DNA of 64,000 bases. Origin: Mesorhizobium qingshengii (GTDB lineage Bacteria; Pseudomonadota; Alphaproteobacteria; Rhizobiales; Rhizobiaceae). Shown here piece after piece: positions 16,244 through 25,651 of the stretch. The notes beneath the pieces were generated by a model. The model had not been told where the DNA came from. It did no database searches and was given only the letters and a program-made list of their open reading frames with translations. The stretch covers positions 496,001 to 560,000 of the forward strand of contig NZ_FMXM01000002.1 in the NCBI RefSeq assembly GCF_900103325.1, written 5' to 3'. The number at the start of each line of letters is the position of its first letter. Positions within the stretch are counted from its first letter, which is position 1. Both the position numbers and the translations under genes were made by a program.

Positions 16244-17428
16244 ATGCGGAGGACGCCGCTGGCCAGTTCACGGACCCGCTATGCATGCGGTCTGTCGGTG
16301 CTCACCTCGGACGAGCCCGACCCGAATGCGTTTGCACGCGCGGTGGCCACTGAGGCTGCCGCCATCGATGCCGGCTTTGCCCTGCTGTTCTTTTCCCAGA
16401 GCCTGGTCGAGGCCAGCGCCCTTTCCAAGGCACTCAGGACCCATGCGCCGACGCTCCATCACGCCGGCTGCTCGACCGCCGGCGAGATCACGCCGCAAGG
16501 CCTCGAGGACGGCCACGTGCTCGCCATGCTGCTTCCGTCGGCGTCATTCACCGCGGTCAGCACGATGGTCGACGATCTGTCCTCCTCGGGCATGGACAGG
16601 ATCACCGGCGAAGTCGAGGCGCTTAGGCGCTCGTTGCGTGGGCGCGTCGGCCACGAGCAGACCAGGAACACCTTCGCGCTTTGTTTCATCGATGGGCTCT
16701 CCTATGCCGAGGAGGCGGTGAGTTCGGCCATCCACTGGGGTCTCGACGACATACCGCTGCTCGGCGGCTCGGCTGGCGATGACCTGAAATTCGAGACGAC
16801 ACGGCTGATCTCGAATGGCAGGGTCACCTCCGACAGCGCCATCATCGTGCTGATCGCCACGGAAATTCCCTTCCATGTCTTCAAGACCGACAATTTCGTT
16901 CCCACCGACGAAAAGCTGGTGGTGACGTCATCCGATCCCGATCACCGCATCGTGCGCGAGTTCAACGCCACCAACGCGGCGGAGGAATACGCCGCCTCTG
17001 TCGGTATCCTCCCGCAGACATTGACGCCGCTGAGCTTTGCCTCGCATCCAGTGGTGGTGAAGGTGGGCGGCGAATACTATTGCCGCTCGATCCAGAAGAT
17101 GCACCCTGACGGCTCGCTGTCGTTCTTCTGCGCCATCGACGACGGCGTCGTGCTGTCGATCGCCCAGCCGATGGACATGGTCGAATCGACGCGCGCCGCG
17201 CTGCGGGATGTCGAGGAGAGGCTTGGCGGCATCGACATGATCCTCGGCTTCGACTGCGTGCTGCGCAGGCTGGACGCGCGCAACCGTCAGGTCTTCCGAG
17301 ACATTTCGGAGCTCTACCGGGTCAACAATGTCATCGGCTTCGGCACCTATGGCGAACAGTACCGGTCCATGCATTTGAACCAGACTTTCACCGGCATCGC
17401 CTTTGGCGAACGCCAGGCGGCGGAATAA
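16244..17428 (+). CDS. FIST-domain protein (NosP-like heme/NO sensor candidate)
   Basis: 394 residues covering FIST_N (about residues 30-235) and FIST_C (about 240-385). Typical blocks are HHAGCSTAGEITPQGLEDGH, DDIPLLGGSAGDDLKFETT and NNVIGFGTYGEQYRSMHLNQ near the end. In Pseudomonas and several other bacteria a stand-alone FIST protein (NosP) binds heme, senses nitric oxide and inhibits the kinase encoded next to it. Here the gene stops one base before the kinase start codon, exactly that arrangement. The annotated ATG has GGAGG only two bases upstream, so the true start is uncertain. Ligand assignment to NO is by analogy only. Confidence 0.85.
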   Translation: MRRTPLASSRTRYACGLSVLTSDEPDPNAFARAVATEAAAIDAGFALLFFSQSLVEASALSKALRTHAPTLHHAGCSTAGEITPQGLEDGHVLAMLLPSASFTAVSTMVDDLSSSGMDRITGEVEALRRSLRGRVGHEQTRNTFALCFIDGLSYAEEAVSSAIHWGLDDIPLLGGSAGDDLKFETTRLISNGRVTSDSAIIVLIATEIPFHVFKTDNFVPTDEKLVVTSSDPDHRIVREFNATNAAEEYAASVGILPQTLTPLSFASHPVVVKVGGEYYCRSIQKMHPDGSLSFFCAIDDGVVLSIAQPMDMVESTRAALRDVEERLGGIDMILGFDCVLRRLDARNRQVFRDISELYRVNNVIGFGTYGEQYRSMHLNQTFTGIAFGERQAAE

Positions 17429-17429
17429 G

Positions 17430-18770
17430 ATGCCGCTCAGGGACATCAACGACCTCGAAAGGCTGAAGAAGATCAACGCGGCGCTGGTCAGCCGCGTCGA
17501 GCGATCGATGGACCAGCAGGGCAACGCCTTCTCACTGTTCCAGACCGCGATCTCGCTGGAAAATCGAGTGCGCACGCGCACCGAGGAATTGCACTCGACG
17601 CTGCGTAGGCTGGAACAATCCAACATCGATCTCAGCGCCGCCAAGGAAAACGCCGAACTGGCGAACCTGTCCAAGACCCGCTTCCTCGCCGCCGCCAGCC
17701 ACGACGTGCTGCAGCCGCTGAACGCCGCCCACCTCTCCGTCTCGGCGCTTGCCGAAGTGCAGACCAGCGACGAGGGCAGGAAGCTGGTGCGGCAGGTCGA
17801 GCGCTCGCTGGAGACGATGGAGGACCTGCTGCGCACGCTTCTCGACATCTCCAAGCTCGATGCCGGCGTGGTGCAACCCGACATCGGCGACGTCAGCCTC
17901 GAGGCGCTGTTCTCGTCGCTGCGCTCGGATTTCCAGCCAGTGGCGGAACTGAAGGGGCTGTCGCTGAAGTTCCGGCCGGTCAATGCCGTGGTCCGCTCCG
18001 ACCGGACGCTGCTGCGCCGCATCCTGCAGAACATTCTTTCCAATGCGCTGGGCTATACCCGCTCGGGAGGCGTGCTTGTCGGCACCAGGCATCGCGGCGA
18101 CACCATCCGCATTGACGTCGCCGATACCGGTTGCGGCATTCCCGACGACCAGCGCGAGGCGGTGTTCGAGGAGTTCCACCGCGGCACCTCGTCGGCCAAT
18201 GCCGAACTGGACGGCGGCGGTCTTGGGCTCGGGCTCGCCATCGTGCGCCGCATGGCCAGCGCACTCGGCCATCCCGTGACGTTTTCATCGAAGGTCGGGC
18301 GCGGCACCATCTTCCACATCGATGTTCCGGTCGGCATCGGCGCCCCCGCCGACGCCATCGCCAGCCTCGCCGACATGGAGCGGCCGCGCGGCTACGGCCT
18401 GTTCGGCACCAAGGTGCTGCTGGTCGAGAACGATGCCGAGGTGCTGCAGGCCATGACCTTCCTGCTCGAACGCTGGCAATGCCTGGTGCGGGCCGCGACC
18501 TCGACCGACGATGCCCTGGACCTGCTTGGCGACACCGACTGGGTGCCCGACATCGTCATTGCCGACCAGCATCTCGACGGCGGCGATCTCGGCACTGCCA
18601 CCATCGCAGAGGTCCGCGACTATCTCGGCCGCGCCGTGCCGGCGCTGATCGTCACCGCCGACAGCTCCGAAGCCGTCGCCAAGGCAGCGCGTGCGGGTGG
18701 CATCGAACTGATGCGCAAGCCGGTGAAGCCGGCGCAACTGCGCGCGCTGCTGGCGCATCTGCTGGCTTAG
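17430..18770 (+). CDS. Hybrid histidine kinase, NahK-like
   Basis: 446 residues: a coiled-coil N-terminus (about 5-80), dimerisation/phosphoacceptor domain with His91 in ASHDVLQPLNAA, ATPase domain with NILSNALGYT, DTGCGIPDD and DGGGLGLGLAIVRRM, and a C-terminal receiver domain (about 328-446) with Asp379 in VIADQHLDGGD. The ASHDxLQPLNAA box is that of NahK/ErcS-type kinases. It has no PAS, GAF or membrane input domain, which supports sensing in trans by the FIST protein encoded one base upstream. The receiver probably acts as an internal sink or relay toward the response regulator at 18824-19516. Confidence 0.88.
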   Translation: MPLRDINDLERLKKINAALVSRVERSMDQQGNAFSLFQTAISLENRVRTRTEELHSTLRRLEQSNIDLSAAKENAELANLSKTRFLAAASHDVLQPLNAAHLSVSALAEVQTSDEGRKLVRQVERSLETMEDLLRTLLDISKLDAGVVQPDIGDVSLEALFSSLRSDFQPVAELKGLSLKFRPVNAVVRSDRTLLRRILQNILSNALGYTRSGGVLVGTRHRGDTIRIDVADTGCGIPDDQREAVFEEFHRGTSSANAELDGGGLGLGLAIVRRMASALGHPVTFSSKVGRGTIFHIDVPVGIGAPADAIASLADMERPRGYGLFGTKVLLVENDAEVLQAMTFLLERWQCLVRAATSTDDALDLLGDTDWVPDIVIADQHLDGGDLGTATIAEVRDYLGRAVPALIVTADSSEAVAKAARAGGIELMRKPVKPAQLRALLAHLLA

Positions 18771-18823
18771 ACCCTCAACCCTTCCCCTGTTGGAGCGCGC
18801 GTAGCGTCGGGCAAGGTGAAAGA

Positions 18824-19516
18824 TCAAAATCCCCCCTGGTCCCGAAACAGCTCCGCATTGTCCAGCTTCGAAACCTCGATGACAGCCTGCGTGCGGCTAT
18901 AGACATTGAGCTTGCGCAGGATTTCGGAGACATGCGCCTTGACGGTGGTTTCCCCGACCTGCAGCTCATAGGCGATCTGCTTGTTGAGCAGGCCCTGGCG
19001 CAGCATCTGCAGCACGCGTAGCTGCTGCGGTGTCAGCGTGGACAGGCGCTGCACCATGTCGGCACGGTCGACGCTATCGGCGTCCGGTGTGCGGCCTTCA
19101 TAGGTTTCCGGCACGTAGATCGCGCCTTCCATCACCGAGCGGATGGCGGCGGCCAGGTCGCTCTTGCGCGCCGATTTCGGAATGAAGCCGGCAGCACCAT
19201 AAGACAGCGCCTCGGAAATGATCTTCGGCTCCTCATAGCCCGAGACGATGACAACGGGCAGGCGCGGATAGCGGGTCCTGAGCTGCAGCAGGCCATCGAA
19301 GCCGTGCACGTCGGGCATGCTGAGGTCGAGCAGCGCAAGATCGAACGGCTTGGCGCCGGCCAGAAGCTCGAGCGCCTCGGTGATCGAGCGCGCCTCCACC
19401 GTGTCGACTTCCGGATAGGCCATCTGCACCGCGCTGTGCAACGCCTCGCGAAACAGCGGGTGGTCGTCGATGATCAGGAACCGGGCGCGATCGTGGACTG
19501 CGGTCATGGGGTTCAT
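18824..19516 (-). CDS. NarL/FixJ-type response regulator
   Basis: 230 residues: receiver domain with the acidic pair in FLIIDDHPLF, the phosphoacceptor Asp in LALLDLSMPDVHG and the Lys in GFIPKSARKSD; then a LuxR-type HTH (about 158-220) with LTPQQLRVLQMLRQGLLNKQ and VGETTVKAHVSEILRKLNVY. It converges with the kinase gene and is its probable phosphorylation partner. Similar FIST/kinase/LuxR-regulator trios control NO-linked biofilm or alcohol oxidation genes elsewhere. An alternative start at 19507 (MTAVHD) is as likely, as neither has a clear ribosome site. Targets unknown; coxSLM is a nearby candidate. Confidence 0.85.
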   Translation of the reverse strand: MNPMTAVHDRARFLIIDDHPLFREALHSAVQMAYPEVDTVEARSITEALELLAGAKPFDLALLDLSMPDVHGFDGLLQLRTRYPRLPVVIVSGYEEPKIISEALSYGAAGFIPKSARKSDLAAAIRSVMEGAIYVPETYEGRTPDADSVDRADMVQRLSTLTPQQLRVLQMLRQGLLNKQIAYELQVGETTVKAHVSEILRKLNVYSRTQAVIEVSKLDNAELFRDQGGF

Positions 19517-19682
19517 TTCAGTTCAGAGGCGATTAGAATAATCTCGCCAGCATGGCCAGATTATTGCCAAATAGTATATCGCCATCTCTTGGAAAGAGCC
19601 CGGGCCGGCGTTTCCGATGACAATCGCCTTGCCCGGCCATCCAAATCGGTCGAATGTTCCGGCAACCAAGCAGAGACCTTAC

Positions 19683-20378
19683 ATGACAGAGTTCGTCCTT
19701 CCCCCGCCAGCAATCGCATCGGTGGCCGTTGCCGGGTCGCCAGAGCGTTTCGCGGTGCGGCGCATCTTCTGCGTCGGCCGCAATTATGCGGCGCATGCCC
19801 GCGAGTTCGGCAATGACGAGCGCGATCCGCCCTTCTTCTTCACCAAGCCGGCCGACGCCGTGGTCGATTCCGGCGCGACGATCCCCTACCCGCCCTTGAC
19901 TGGCAATTTGCACCACGAGATCGAACTCGTTGCCGCGATCGGCAAGCCGGGCTTCCGCATCGCCCGCGAGCAGGCGCTGGATCATGTCTGGGGTTACGGC
20001 GTCGGCATCGACCTCACCCGCCGCGATCTGCAGGACGAAGCCAAGAAGATGGCGCGACCCTGGGACTGGTCGAAAGCCTTCGACCGTTCCGCTCCCTGCG
20101 GCCCGCTGATCCCCGCGGCAAAATCCGGCCACCCGCAAAAGGGCCGTATCTGGCTCGCCGTCGACGGCAAGGTCAGGCAGGACGCCGACCTCGCCGAGCT
20201 GATCTGGCCGATCGCCGATATCGTGTCGATCTGCAGCGAGGCGGTGGAACTGGAGCCCGGCGACCTGATCTTCACTGGCACGCCGGCCGGCGTCGGCGCG
20301 GTTCGTGCCGGCGACAAAATGACTGGTGGCGTCGACGGCATCGGCACGATCGAAATCACCATCGGCCAGCCGAAGTGA
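19683..20378 (+). CDS. Fumarylacetoacetate hydrolase family protein (fumarylpyruvate hydrolase-like)
   Basis: 231 residues, short form of the FAH family. The catalytic and metal-binding residues are in FCVGRNYAAHAREFG, FFFTKPADAV, NLHHEIELVAAIG (metal-binding Glu/Glu pair) and GDLIFTGTPAGVGAV. Such enzymes cleave C-C bonds in fumarylpyruvate or related acylpyruvates. Directly downstream, separated by four bases, is a glutathione-dependent maleylpyruvate/maleylacetoacetate isomerase-like gene, so the pair likely performs the last two steps of gentisate or homogentisate breakdown. No ring-cleaving dioxygenase is in this window. Confidence 0.85.
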   Translation: MTEFVLPPPAIASVAVAGSPERFAVRRIFCVGRNYAAHAREFGNDERDPPFFFTKPADAVVDSGATIPYPPLTGNLHHEIELVAAIGKPGFRIAREQALDHVWGYGVGIDLTRRDLQDEAKKMARPWDWSKAFDRSAPCGPLIPAAKSGHPQKGRIWLAVDGKVRQDADLAELIWPIADIVSICSEAVELEPGDLIFTGTPAGVGAVRAGDKMTGGVDGIGTIEITIGQPK

Positions 20379-20382
20379 ACGC

Positions 20383-21033
20383 ATGAGCGATATCGTCCTG
20401 CACAACTACTATCGCTCCTCCACCTCCTATCGGGTGCGGATCGCTCTGGAGATGAAGGGGTTGACCTACGACTACATCCCGCATCATCTGCGCCATGGCG
20501 AGCATCTGGAGCCGGCCTATCTCGCGGTCAATCCGCAAGGTCTGGTGCCAGCGCTGATCTGGAACGACGGCACGCTGCTGACGCAATCGCTGGCGATCAT
20601 CGAATTCCTCGAAGAGATCCGACCCGAACCACCGCTGTTGCCGAAGGACCCGCTTGGCCGGGCTCATGTCAGGATGCTGGCGCAGATGATCGCCTGCGAC
20701 ATCCATCCCGTGAACAATCTGCGCGTGCTGACCTCGCTGCGCACCCTGTTCGGCGCCGGCGACCAGGACATCACCAACTGGTTCCGTCACTGGGTCAACG
20801 AGGGCTTTCAGCCGCTGGAGACGATCCTGGCGTCCTCGCCCGAGACCGGAGAATTCTGCCATGGCGACACGCCGGGGTTGGCGGATATCTGCCTGGCCGC
20901 GCAAGTCACCAGCAATGCCCGCTTCGGCGTCGACATGACCCCCTACCCGACGATCGCGCGCATCAATGCCGCCTGCATGACGCTGCCGGCCTTCCAGAAG
21001 GCCGCCCCCCAGAACCAGATCGATGCCGAATAG
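20383..21033 (+). CDS. Zeta-class GST: maleylacetoacetate/maleylpyruvate isomerase
   Basis: 216 residues. The thioredoxin-like half begins LHNYYRSSTSYRVRIALEMK with the SSxSxRVRIAL glutathione-activation motif of zeta-class enzymes. It continues with NPQGLVPALIWNDG and LTQSLAIIEFLEE. The helical half includes DIHPVNNLRVLTSL and GDTPGLADICLAAQVTSNARF. The enzyme uses glutathione to isomerise cis to trans double bonds in maleylacetoacetate or maleylpyruvate, supplying the hydrolase encoded four bases upstream. Which ring pathway it serves cannot be decided here. Confidence 0.87.
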   Translation: MSDIVLHNYYRSSTSYRVRIALEMKGLTYDYIPHHLRHGEHLEPAYLAVNPQGLVPALIWNDGTLLTQSLAIIEFLEEIRPEPPLLPKDPLGRAHVRMLAQMIACDIHPVNNLRVLTSLRTLFGAGDQDITNWFRHWVNEGFQPLETILASSPETGEFCHGDTPGLADICLAAQVTSNARFGVDMTPYPTIARINAACMTLPAFQKAAPQNQIDAE

Positions 21034-21156
21034 GGCTTCATTGGTCCACGCGGCATCGGTATCCAGAGCAGCAGCCTGGCGGAATCGATTTCCGCTTGAC
21101 CGGACAGGGAATCGGCTATCGTTTCCTGCAGGGCCGCGTGAAGGGTGGAGTAACCA

Positions 21157-22197
21157 ATGAGAGCCGTCGTCTTCGAGAAATTCGGCGAAGCGCCGACGAT
21201 CCAGACCGTCCCCGATCCAAAACCGGCGCCCGATGGCGTCGTCATCAAGGTCGAGGCGACCGGGCTGTGCCGCAGTGACTGGCATGGCTGGATGGGTCAT
21301 GACGCCGATATCACGCTGCCGCATGTGCCGGGTCACGAACTGGCCGGTGTTGTGGTCGCCGCCGGCAAGCAGGTGACCCGCTGGAAGGCCGGCGAGCGTG
21401 TCACGGTGCCGTTCGCCGTCGGCTGCGGCCGCTGCTTCGAATGCACCTCGGGCAACCATCAGGTCTGCGAACACCAATCGCAGCCCGGCTTCAACGCCTG
21501 GGGCTCCTTCGCCGAATATGTCGCCATCGACCATGCCGACACCAATCTCGTGCGCTTGCCTGATGAAATGGAATTCGCCACCGCCGCCAGCCTCGGCTGC
21601 CGCTTCGTCACCTCGTTCCGCGCCATCGTCGACCAGGGCCGGGTGACGCCCGGCGAATGGGTGGCGGTACATGGCTGCGGCGGCGTCGGCCTGTCGGCGA
21701 TCATGATTGCCAGCGCCATGGGCGCCAATGTCATCGCCATCGATCTCACCGACGAGAAGCTGGATTTCGCCAAGAAGATCGGTGCCGTGGCGACCATCAA
21801 TGCGTCCACGACGCCGAATGTGGTCAAGGCCGTCAAGCAGATCACCAATGGAGGCGCCCATATGTCGATGGACGCGCTCGGCCACCCCACCACATCGTTC
21901 AACTCGATTGCGAACTTGCGCCGACGCGGTCGCCATGTGCAGGTCGGCCTGATGCTGGGTGAACACGCCCGCCCGCAGGTGCCGATGGACAAGGTGATCG
22001 CCTTCGAGCTCGAAATCCTCGGTAGCCACGGCATGCAGGCCTACCGCTACCAGGCGATGATGGACATGATCCGCCACGGCAAGCTCAAGCCCGAACTGCT
22101 GGTCGGCAAGAAGATCAGCCTCGACGAAGCACCCGCCGCGCTGATGGCGATGGGCGGCTTCGAGGGGATAGGGATTGGGGTGATAACGAAGTTCTAG
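21157..22197 (+). CDS. Zinc-dependent alcohol dehydrogenase
   Basis: 346 residues of the medium-chain dehydrogenase family. Catalytic zinc ligands are Cys in [15 protein letters not shown], the His of [10 protein letters not shown] and Glu/Cys further on. Structural zinc is held by [16 protein letters not shown]. The Rossmann motif is [21 protein letters not shown] specificity is suggested by the Asp after [10 protein letters not shown]. The subgroup oxidises secondary or short-chain alcohols; the substrate is not predictable. The ATG at 21157 follows a GGGTGGAGT site. Same direction as the preceding isomerase but separated by 123 bases. Confidence 0.85.
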   Translation: MRAVVFEKFGEAPTIQTVPDPKPAPDGVVIKVEATGLCRSDWHGWMGHDADITLPHVPGHELAGVVVAAGKQVTRWKAGERVTVPFAVGCGRCFECTSGNHQVCEHQSQPGFNAWGSFAEYVAIDHADTNLVRLPDEMEFATAASLGCRFVTSFRAIVDQGRVTPGEWVAVHGCGGVGLSAIMIASAMGANVIAIDLTDEKLDFAKKIGAVATINASTTPNVVKAVKQITNGGAHMSMDALGHPTTSFNSIANLRRRGRHVQVGLMLGEHARPQVPMDKVIAFELEILGSHGMQAYRYQAMMDMIRHGKLKPELLVGKKISLDEAPAALMAMGGFEGIGIGVITKF

Positions 22198-22226
22198 TCG
22201 CGGGAGCCGCCCTTCCGCGAAGCCAC

Positions 22227-23102
22227 TTATCTCGCAAATTTTTTCGCGCCGAACACGCACAGCACCACGCCGAGCGTGACGATGACCATCAACGGACTGA
22301 CCTGCTCGTGCAGCAGCGTCGCCGCCAGCGCGAGACCGAAGAAGGGCTGCAGCAGCTGCAATTGGCCCACCGCGGCGATGCCGCCCTGTGCCAAGCCACG
22401 ATACCAGAACACGAAGCCGATCAGCATGCTGAACAGAGAGACATAGGCCAGCCCGATCCAGGCGTTGGAACCGACGGCTGCGAAGGACGGTGGCAGCGTC
22501 GCAAAAGTCAGCAGCAGCATGACCGGCAGCGACAGCGTCAGCGCCCAGCAGATCACCTGCCAGCCGCCGAGCTTGCGTGACAGCGCCGCCCCCTCGGCAT
22601 AGCCCAGACCGCAGGCGACGATGGCGGCCAGCATCAGACCATCGCCCACCGGCGAAGCGGTGACGCCCTGCGTCAGGGCAAAGCCCGCGACGAGCGCGCT
22701 GCCGACGCACGAAAACAGCCAGAACGCCGGGCGAGGACGATCGCCGCCACGCAGCACGCCGAAAATCGCGGTCGCCAGCGGCAGCAGACCGACGAAGATG
22801 ATGGAATGGGCCGTGGTGACGTGCTTCAGCGCCAGGGCGGTCAACAAGGGAAAGCCGACAACCACGCCAAGGGCGACGATCGCCAGCGACAGCAGATCGC
22901 CGCGCTCCGGACGCTTCTGTCGGAACAAGAGCAGCATGGCCAGACCAAGCAATCCGGCAATTGCCGCCCGGGCCGATGTCAGGAATGTCGGATCGAAATC
23001 CACCACCGCCACACGCGTCGCCGGCAGCGAACCGCTGAAGATCAGCACGCCGATAAATCCGTTCACCCAACCGCTCGCGGTCTTGTCCATTGCGGGCTCC
23101 AT
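22227..23102 (-). CDS. EamA/DMT family transporter
   Basis: 291 residues with ten predicted membrane helices arranged as two EamA repeats (about residues 12-140 and 150-288). Recognisable repeat features are LPATRVAVVDFDPTFLTSAR and LAYVSLFSMLIGFVFWYRGL. These transporters export metabolites or amino acids. It is divergent from a MocR-type regulator gene with about 75 bases between starts, a very common pairing in which the regulator controls the exporter. Start could be 23102 or 23090. Confidence 0.85.
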   Translation of the reverse strand: MEPAMDKTASGWVNGFIGVLIFSGSLPATRVAVVDFDPTFLTSARAAIAGLLGLAMLLLFRQKRPERGDLLSLAIVALGVVVGFPLLTALALKHVTTAHSIIFVGLLPLATAIFGVLRGGDRPRPAFWLFSCVGSALVAGFALTQGVTASPVGDGLMLAAIVACGLGYAEGAALSRKLGGWQVICWALTLSLPVMLLLTFATLPPSFAAVGSNAWIGLAYVSLFSMLIGFVFWYRGLAQGGIAAVGQLQLLQPFFGLALAATLLHEQVSPLMVIVTLGVVLCVFGAKKFAR

Positions 23103-23175
23103 TTCTTTCGCCCTCTATCGGGCCGGCGCATATGGTGTAGCCAGAGACAATGGGGTACAATTTCGCAAAACTGTG

Positions 23176-24600
23176 ATGGCATATCGAGCAGTACGGATGA
23201 CGGACTTCGCTTTGGAAACCGACGGCGTGCGAACCCTTGTCGAGGGTGTGATGGCGACTATCCGTCAGCGGATCGCCGCGCGCAGCCTGACGCCCGGAGC
23301 CCGATTGCCCTCGATCCGTGCCTTCGCCAAATCCATGCAGGTGTCCAAGTCCACCGTGGTCGAAGCCTACGAGCGGCTCGCCGCTGAGGGCGCGATCCGC
23401 TCCCGGCCGGGCTCGGGTTTTTATGCCGCCGGATCGCTGGCGCCGCTATCGCTGGCCGAGATCGGCCCCCGGCTCGACCGCGCCGTCGATCCGCTCTGGA
23501 TCTCGCGACAGTCACTGGACGCCGGCGACGATATGTTGAAGCCCGGCTGCGGCTGGCTGCCGGGTTCCTGGATGCCGCAGACAGGACTCCGCCGGGCGCT
23601 GCGCACTGTGGCGCGTGCCAACGACGTCGCGCTTGCCGATTACGGTACGCCGCTCGGGCTGCCGCCGCTGCGCCAACTTCTGGCACGGCGCATGGCGCAG
23701 CATGGCATCGAAGCCTCGCCTGAACAGATCATGCTGACGGAATCGGGCACGCAGGCCATCGACCTCCTGTGCCGGTTCCTGATCGAACCCGGCGATACGG
23801 TGCTGGTCGACGACCCCTGCTATTTCAATTTCCACGCCCTCTTGCGCGCGCACCGGGCCAACGTCGTCAGCGTTCCCTATACGCCGTCGGGGCCGGATAT
23901 CGAGCTGTTCGCGCAGGCGCTAGCCGAGCACCGGCCGCGCCTCTACATCACCAACTCGGCCATCCACAATCCGACCGGCGCGATCCTGTCACCGGTCACC
24001 GCGCATCGGCTGCTGAAACTCGCCGACCAATCGGACCTGACCATCATCGAGGACGACATCTTCGCCGACTTCGAACATGCGCCCGCCCCCAGGCTGGCGG
24101 CGTTCGATGGCCTGAGCCGCGTTGTTCACATCGGCAGCTTCTCCAAGACGTTGTCGGCTTCGGTTCGCTGCGGCTTCATCGCAGCACCGCGCGATTGGAT
24201 CGAGCCCCTGACCGATCTCAAGATCGCCACGACCTTCGGCGGCGGTCGGCTTGCCGCCGAACTTGTACTGACTCTCTTGAAGGACGGCAGCTATCGCAAG
24301 CATATGGATTTGCTGCGCGCGAAGCTCTCACGCGCCATGGGCGAGACCAGCACGCGCCTGAAGGCGATCGGCATCACGCCCTGGATCGACCAGCCGGCCG
24401 GCCTGTTCCTGTGGTGCAGCCTGCCGGATGGCGTGGATGCGGCCGAAGTGGCCCGCCGCGCTCTCGCCGACAACATCGTGCTGGCGCCCGGCAACGCGTT
24501 CAGCCTGTCGCGGACGGCCAGCCGCTTCCTGCGCTTCAATGTTGCCCAATGCGGAGACGAGCGGATTTTCAAGGTGCTCGATACGGCAATGGCGCGTTGA
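23176..24600 (+). CDS. MocR/PdxR-type regulator (GntR HTH fused to aminotransferase)
   Basis: About 474 residues (start 23176, or 467 from 23197). The N-terminal winged HTH of the GntR family includes PGARLPSIRAFAKSMQVSKS and TVVEAYERLAAEGAIRSRPG. From about residue 110 there is a class I aminotransferase-like domain with the PLP-binding Lys in HIGSFSKTLSASVRCGFIA, plus the NPTG motif in NSAIHNPTGAILSP. Such proteins use PLP or an amino-acid aldimine as effector rather than catalysing transamination. Its upstream region overlaps that of the divergent EamA transporter, the presumed target. Confidence 0.88.
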   Translation: MAYRAVRMTDFALETDGVRTLVEGVMATIRQRIAARSLTPGARLPSIRAFAKSMQVSKSTVVEAYERLAAEGAIRSRPGSGFYAAGSLAPLSLAEIGPRLDRAVDPLWISRQSLDAGDDMLKPGCGWLPGSWMPQTGLRRALRTVARANDVALADYGTPLGLPPLRQLLARRMAQHGIEASPEQIMLTESGTQAIDLLCRFLIEPGDTVLVDDPCYFNFHALLRAHRANVVSVPYTPSGPDIELFAQALAEHRPRLYITNSAIHNPTGAILSPVTAHRLLKLADQSDLTIIEDDIFADFEHAPAPRLAAFDGLSRVVHIGSFSKTLSASVRCGFIAAPRDWIEPLTDLKIATTFGGGRLAAELVLTLLKDGSYRKHMDLLRAKLSRAMGETSTRLKAIGITPWIDQPAGLFLWCSLPDGVDAAEVARRALADNIVLAPGNAFSLSRTASRFLRFNVAQCGDERIFKVLDTAMAR

Positions 24601-24617
24601 TTTCGCAAGGTCGTCAG

Positions 24618-25511
24618 TCAGCGAGACGCCGCACAGACCTCCCGCACGCAGTCGCGCAGCCAGCGTTGCGCCGGATCGGCATCGAGGCGTGGATGCCAGA
24701 GCATGGAGATGGTGACCTCGACCGTGGCGACCGGCAGCGGAAAGCTGTGCATGCCGGCGCGAGCGCCTTCGGTGTGCCGCTCGGGCACGCTGGCGATCAG
24801 GTCGGATGCGCGCGCCATGGCAAGCGTGGCAGAAAAGCCGGAAACCATGCACACGATTGTCCGCTGGAGCCCAAGCCGCTCCAAGGCTTCATCGATCGGC
24901 CCTTTCTCGCGGCCACGCCGCGAAACACTGATGTGGCGGCCGGCCGCGTAGCGCTCCGGCGTCACGACGCCCTCGCTCAGGGGATGGCCAGTTCGAACGG
25001 CGCCGATGAAGCGGTCGCGAAACAGCGCCTGAATGCGCATCTCGGGTCCGGTTTCACCGGCGACGCCGATTTCCAGGTCGATCGCCGCCTCGCGCAGCGA
25101 CGTGACGTCCTTGTCGAACTTCGGCGCGAAACGCAGCCGCACGAGAGGCGCCTCGGTTTCGATGCGGGCGACAAGACGCGGCGCGAACTCCTCGACAAAG
25201 CTCTCATTGGTGCGCAGCGTGAAAGTCCTGTCGAGGCTTGCGAGATTGAGAAGCTTGGCAGGACGCAGGAGTGCTTCCGCATCCTGAACGACACGACCGG
25301 CCTGCTGCCGCAATTCCTGTGCGCGCGGTGTCGGAACAAGGCCGCGACCGGCGCGAACCAGCAGCGGATCGCCAGTCGTTTCACGCAGCCGTGCAAGCGT
25401 CCGGCTCATCGCCGAAGGGCTGAGGCGAAGGCGATTGGCGGCGCGCGCCACGCTGCCTTCCGTCAGCAGGACATCCAGGGCGACAAGCAGATTGAGATCA
25501 GGTGAAGACAT
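24618..25511 (-). CDS. LysR-family transcriptional regulator
   Basis: 297 residues. The N-terminal winged HTH is LNLLVALDVLLTEGSVARAA with NRLRLSPSAMSRTLARLRE; from about residue 90 a substrate-binding domain follows. Start at 25511 (MSSPDLNLL) places the HTH at the normal position; the frame extends 73 codons upstream but into non-coding sequence. It is divergent from an MFS exporter gene, with a TCATGCATGA palindrome in the 140-base spacer, so it probably controls that transporter in response to an unknown small molecule. Confidence 0.87.
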   Translation of the reverse strand: MSSPDLNLLVALDVLLTEGSVARAANRLRLSPSAMSRTLARLRETTGDPLLVRAGRGLVPTPRAQELRQQAGRVVQDAEALLRPAKLLNLASLDRTFTLRTNESFVEEFAPRLVARIETEAPLVRLRFAPKFDKDVTSLREAAIDLEIGVAGETGPEMRIQALFRDRFIGAVRTGHPLSEGVVTPERYAAGRHISVSRRGREKGPIDEALERLGLQRTIVCMVSGFSATLAMARASDLIASVPERHTEGARAGMHSFPLPVATVEVTISMLWHPRLDADPAQRWLRDCVREVCAASR

Positions 25512-25549
25512 GGCGGAATCATAGCATGGATCCCTCATAATGTGGCGTC

Positions 25550-25559
25550 TCATGCATGA
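25550..25559. promoter_or_regulatory. Palindrome TCATGCATGA in LysR/MFS spacer
   Basis: Perfect 10-bp palindrome, 38 bases upstream of the LysR gene start and about 92 bases before the MFS start. Location is right for a LysR-type binding site controlling the divergent pair, although the consensus T-N11-A half-sites cannot be fixed by eye. Confidence 0.35.
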
Positions 25560-25651
25560 ATAAGATGCAAAGGCTGCGCCTTCCGCCATATCCGCCAAGG
25601 AACTAGATCTCCGACAGCTCCAGTTCCGGGGCCGATGGAAAGGAGATCGCC

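Noticed and set aside
20356..23160. 934-codon minus-strand frame over the isomerase, dehydrogenase and transporter genes
   Set aside because: Crosses three well-supported genes and lacks any domain or start signal.
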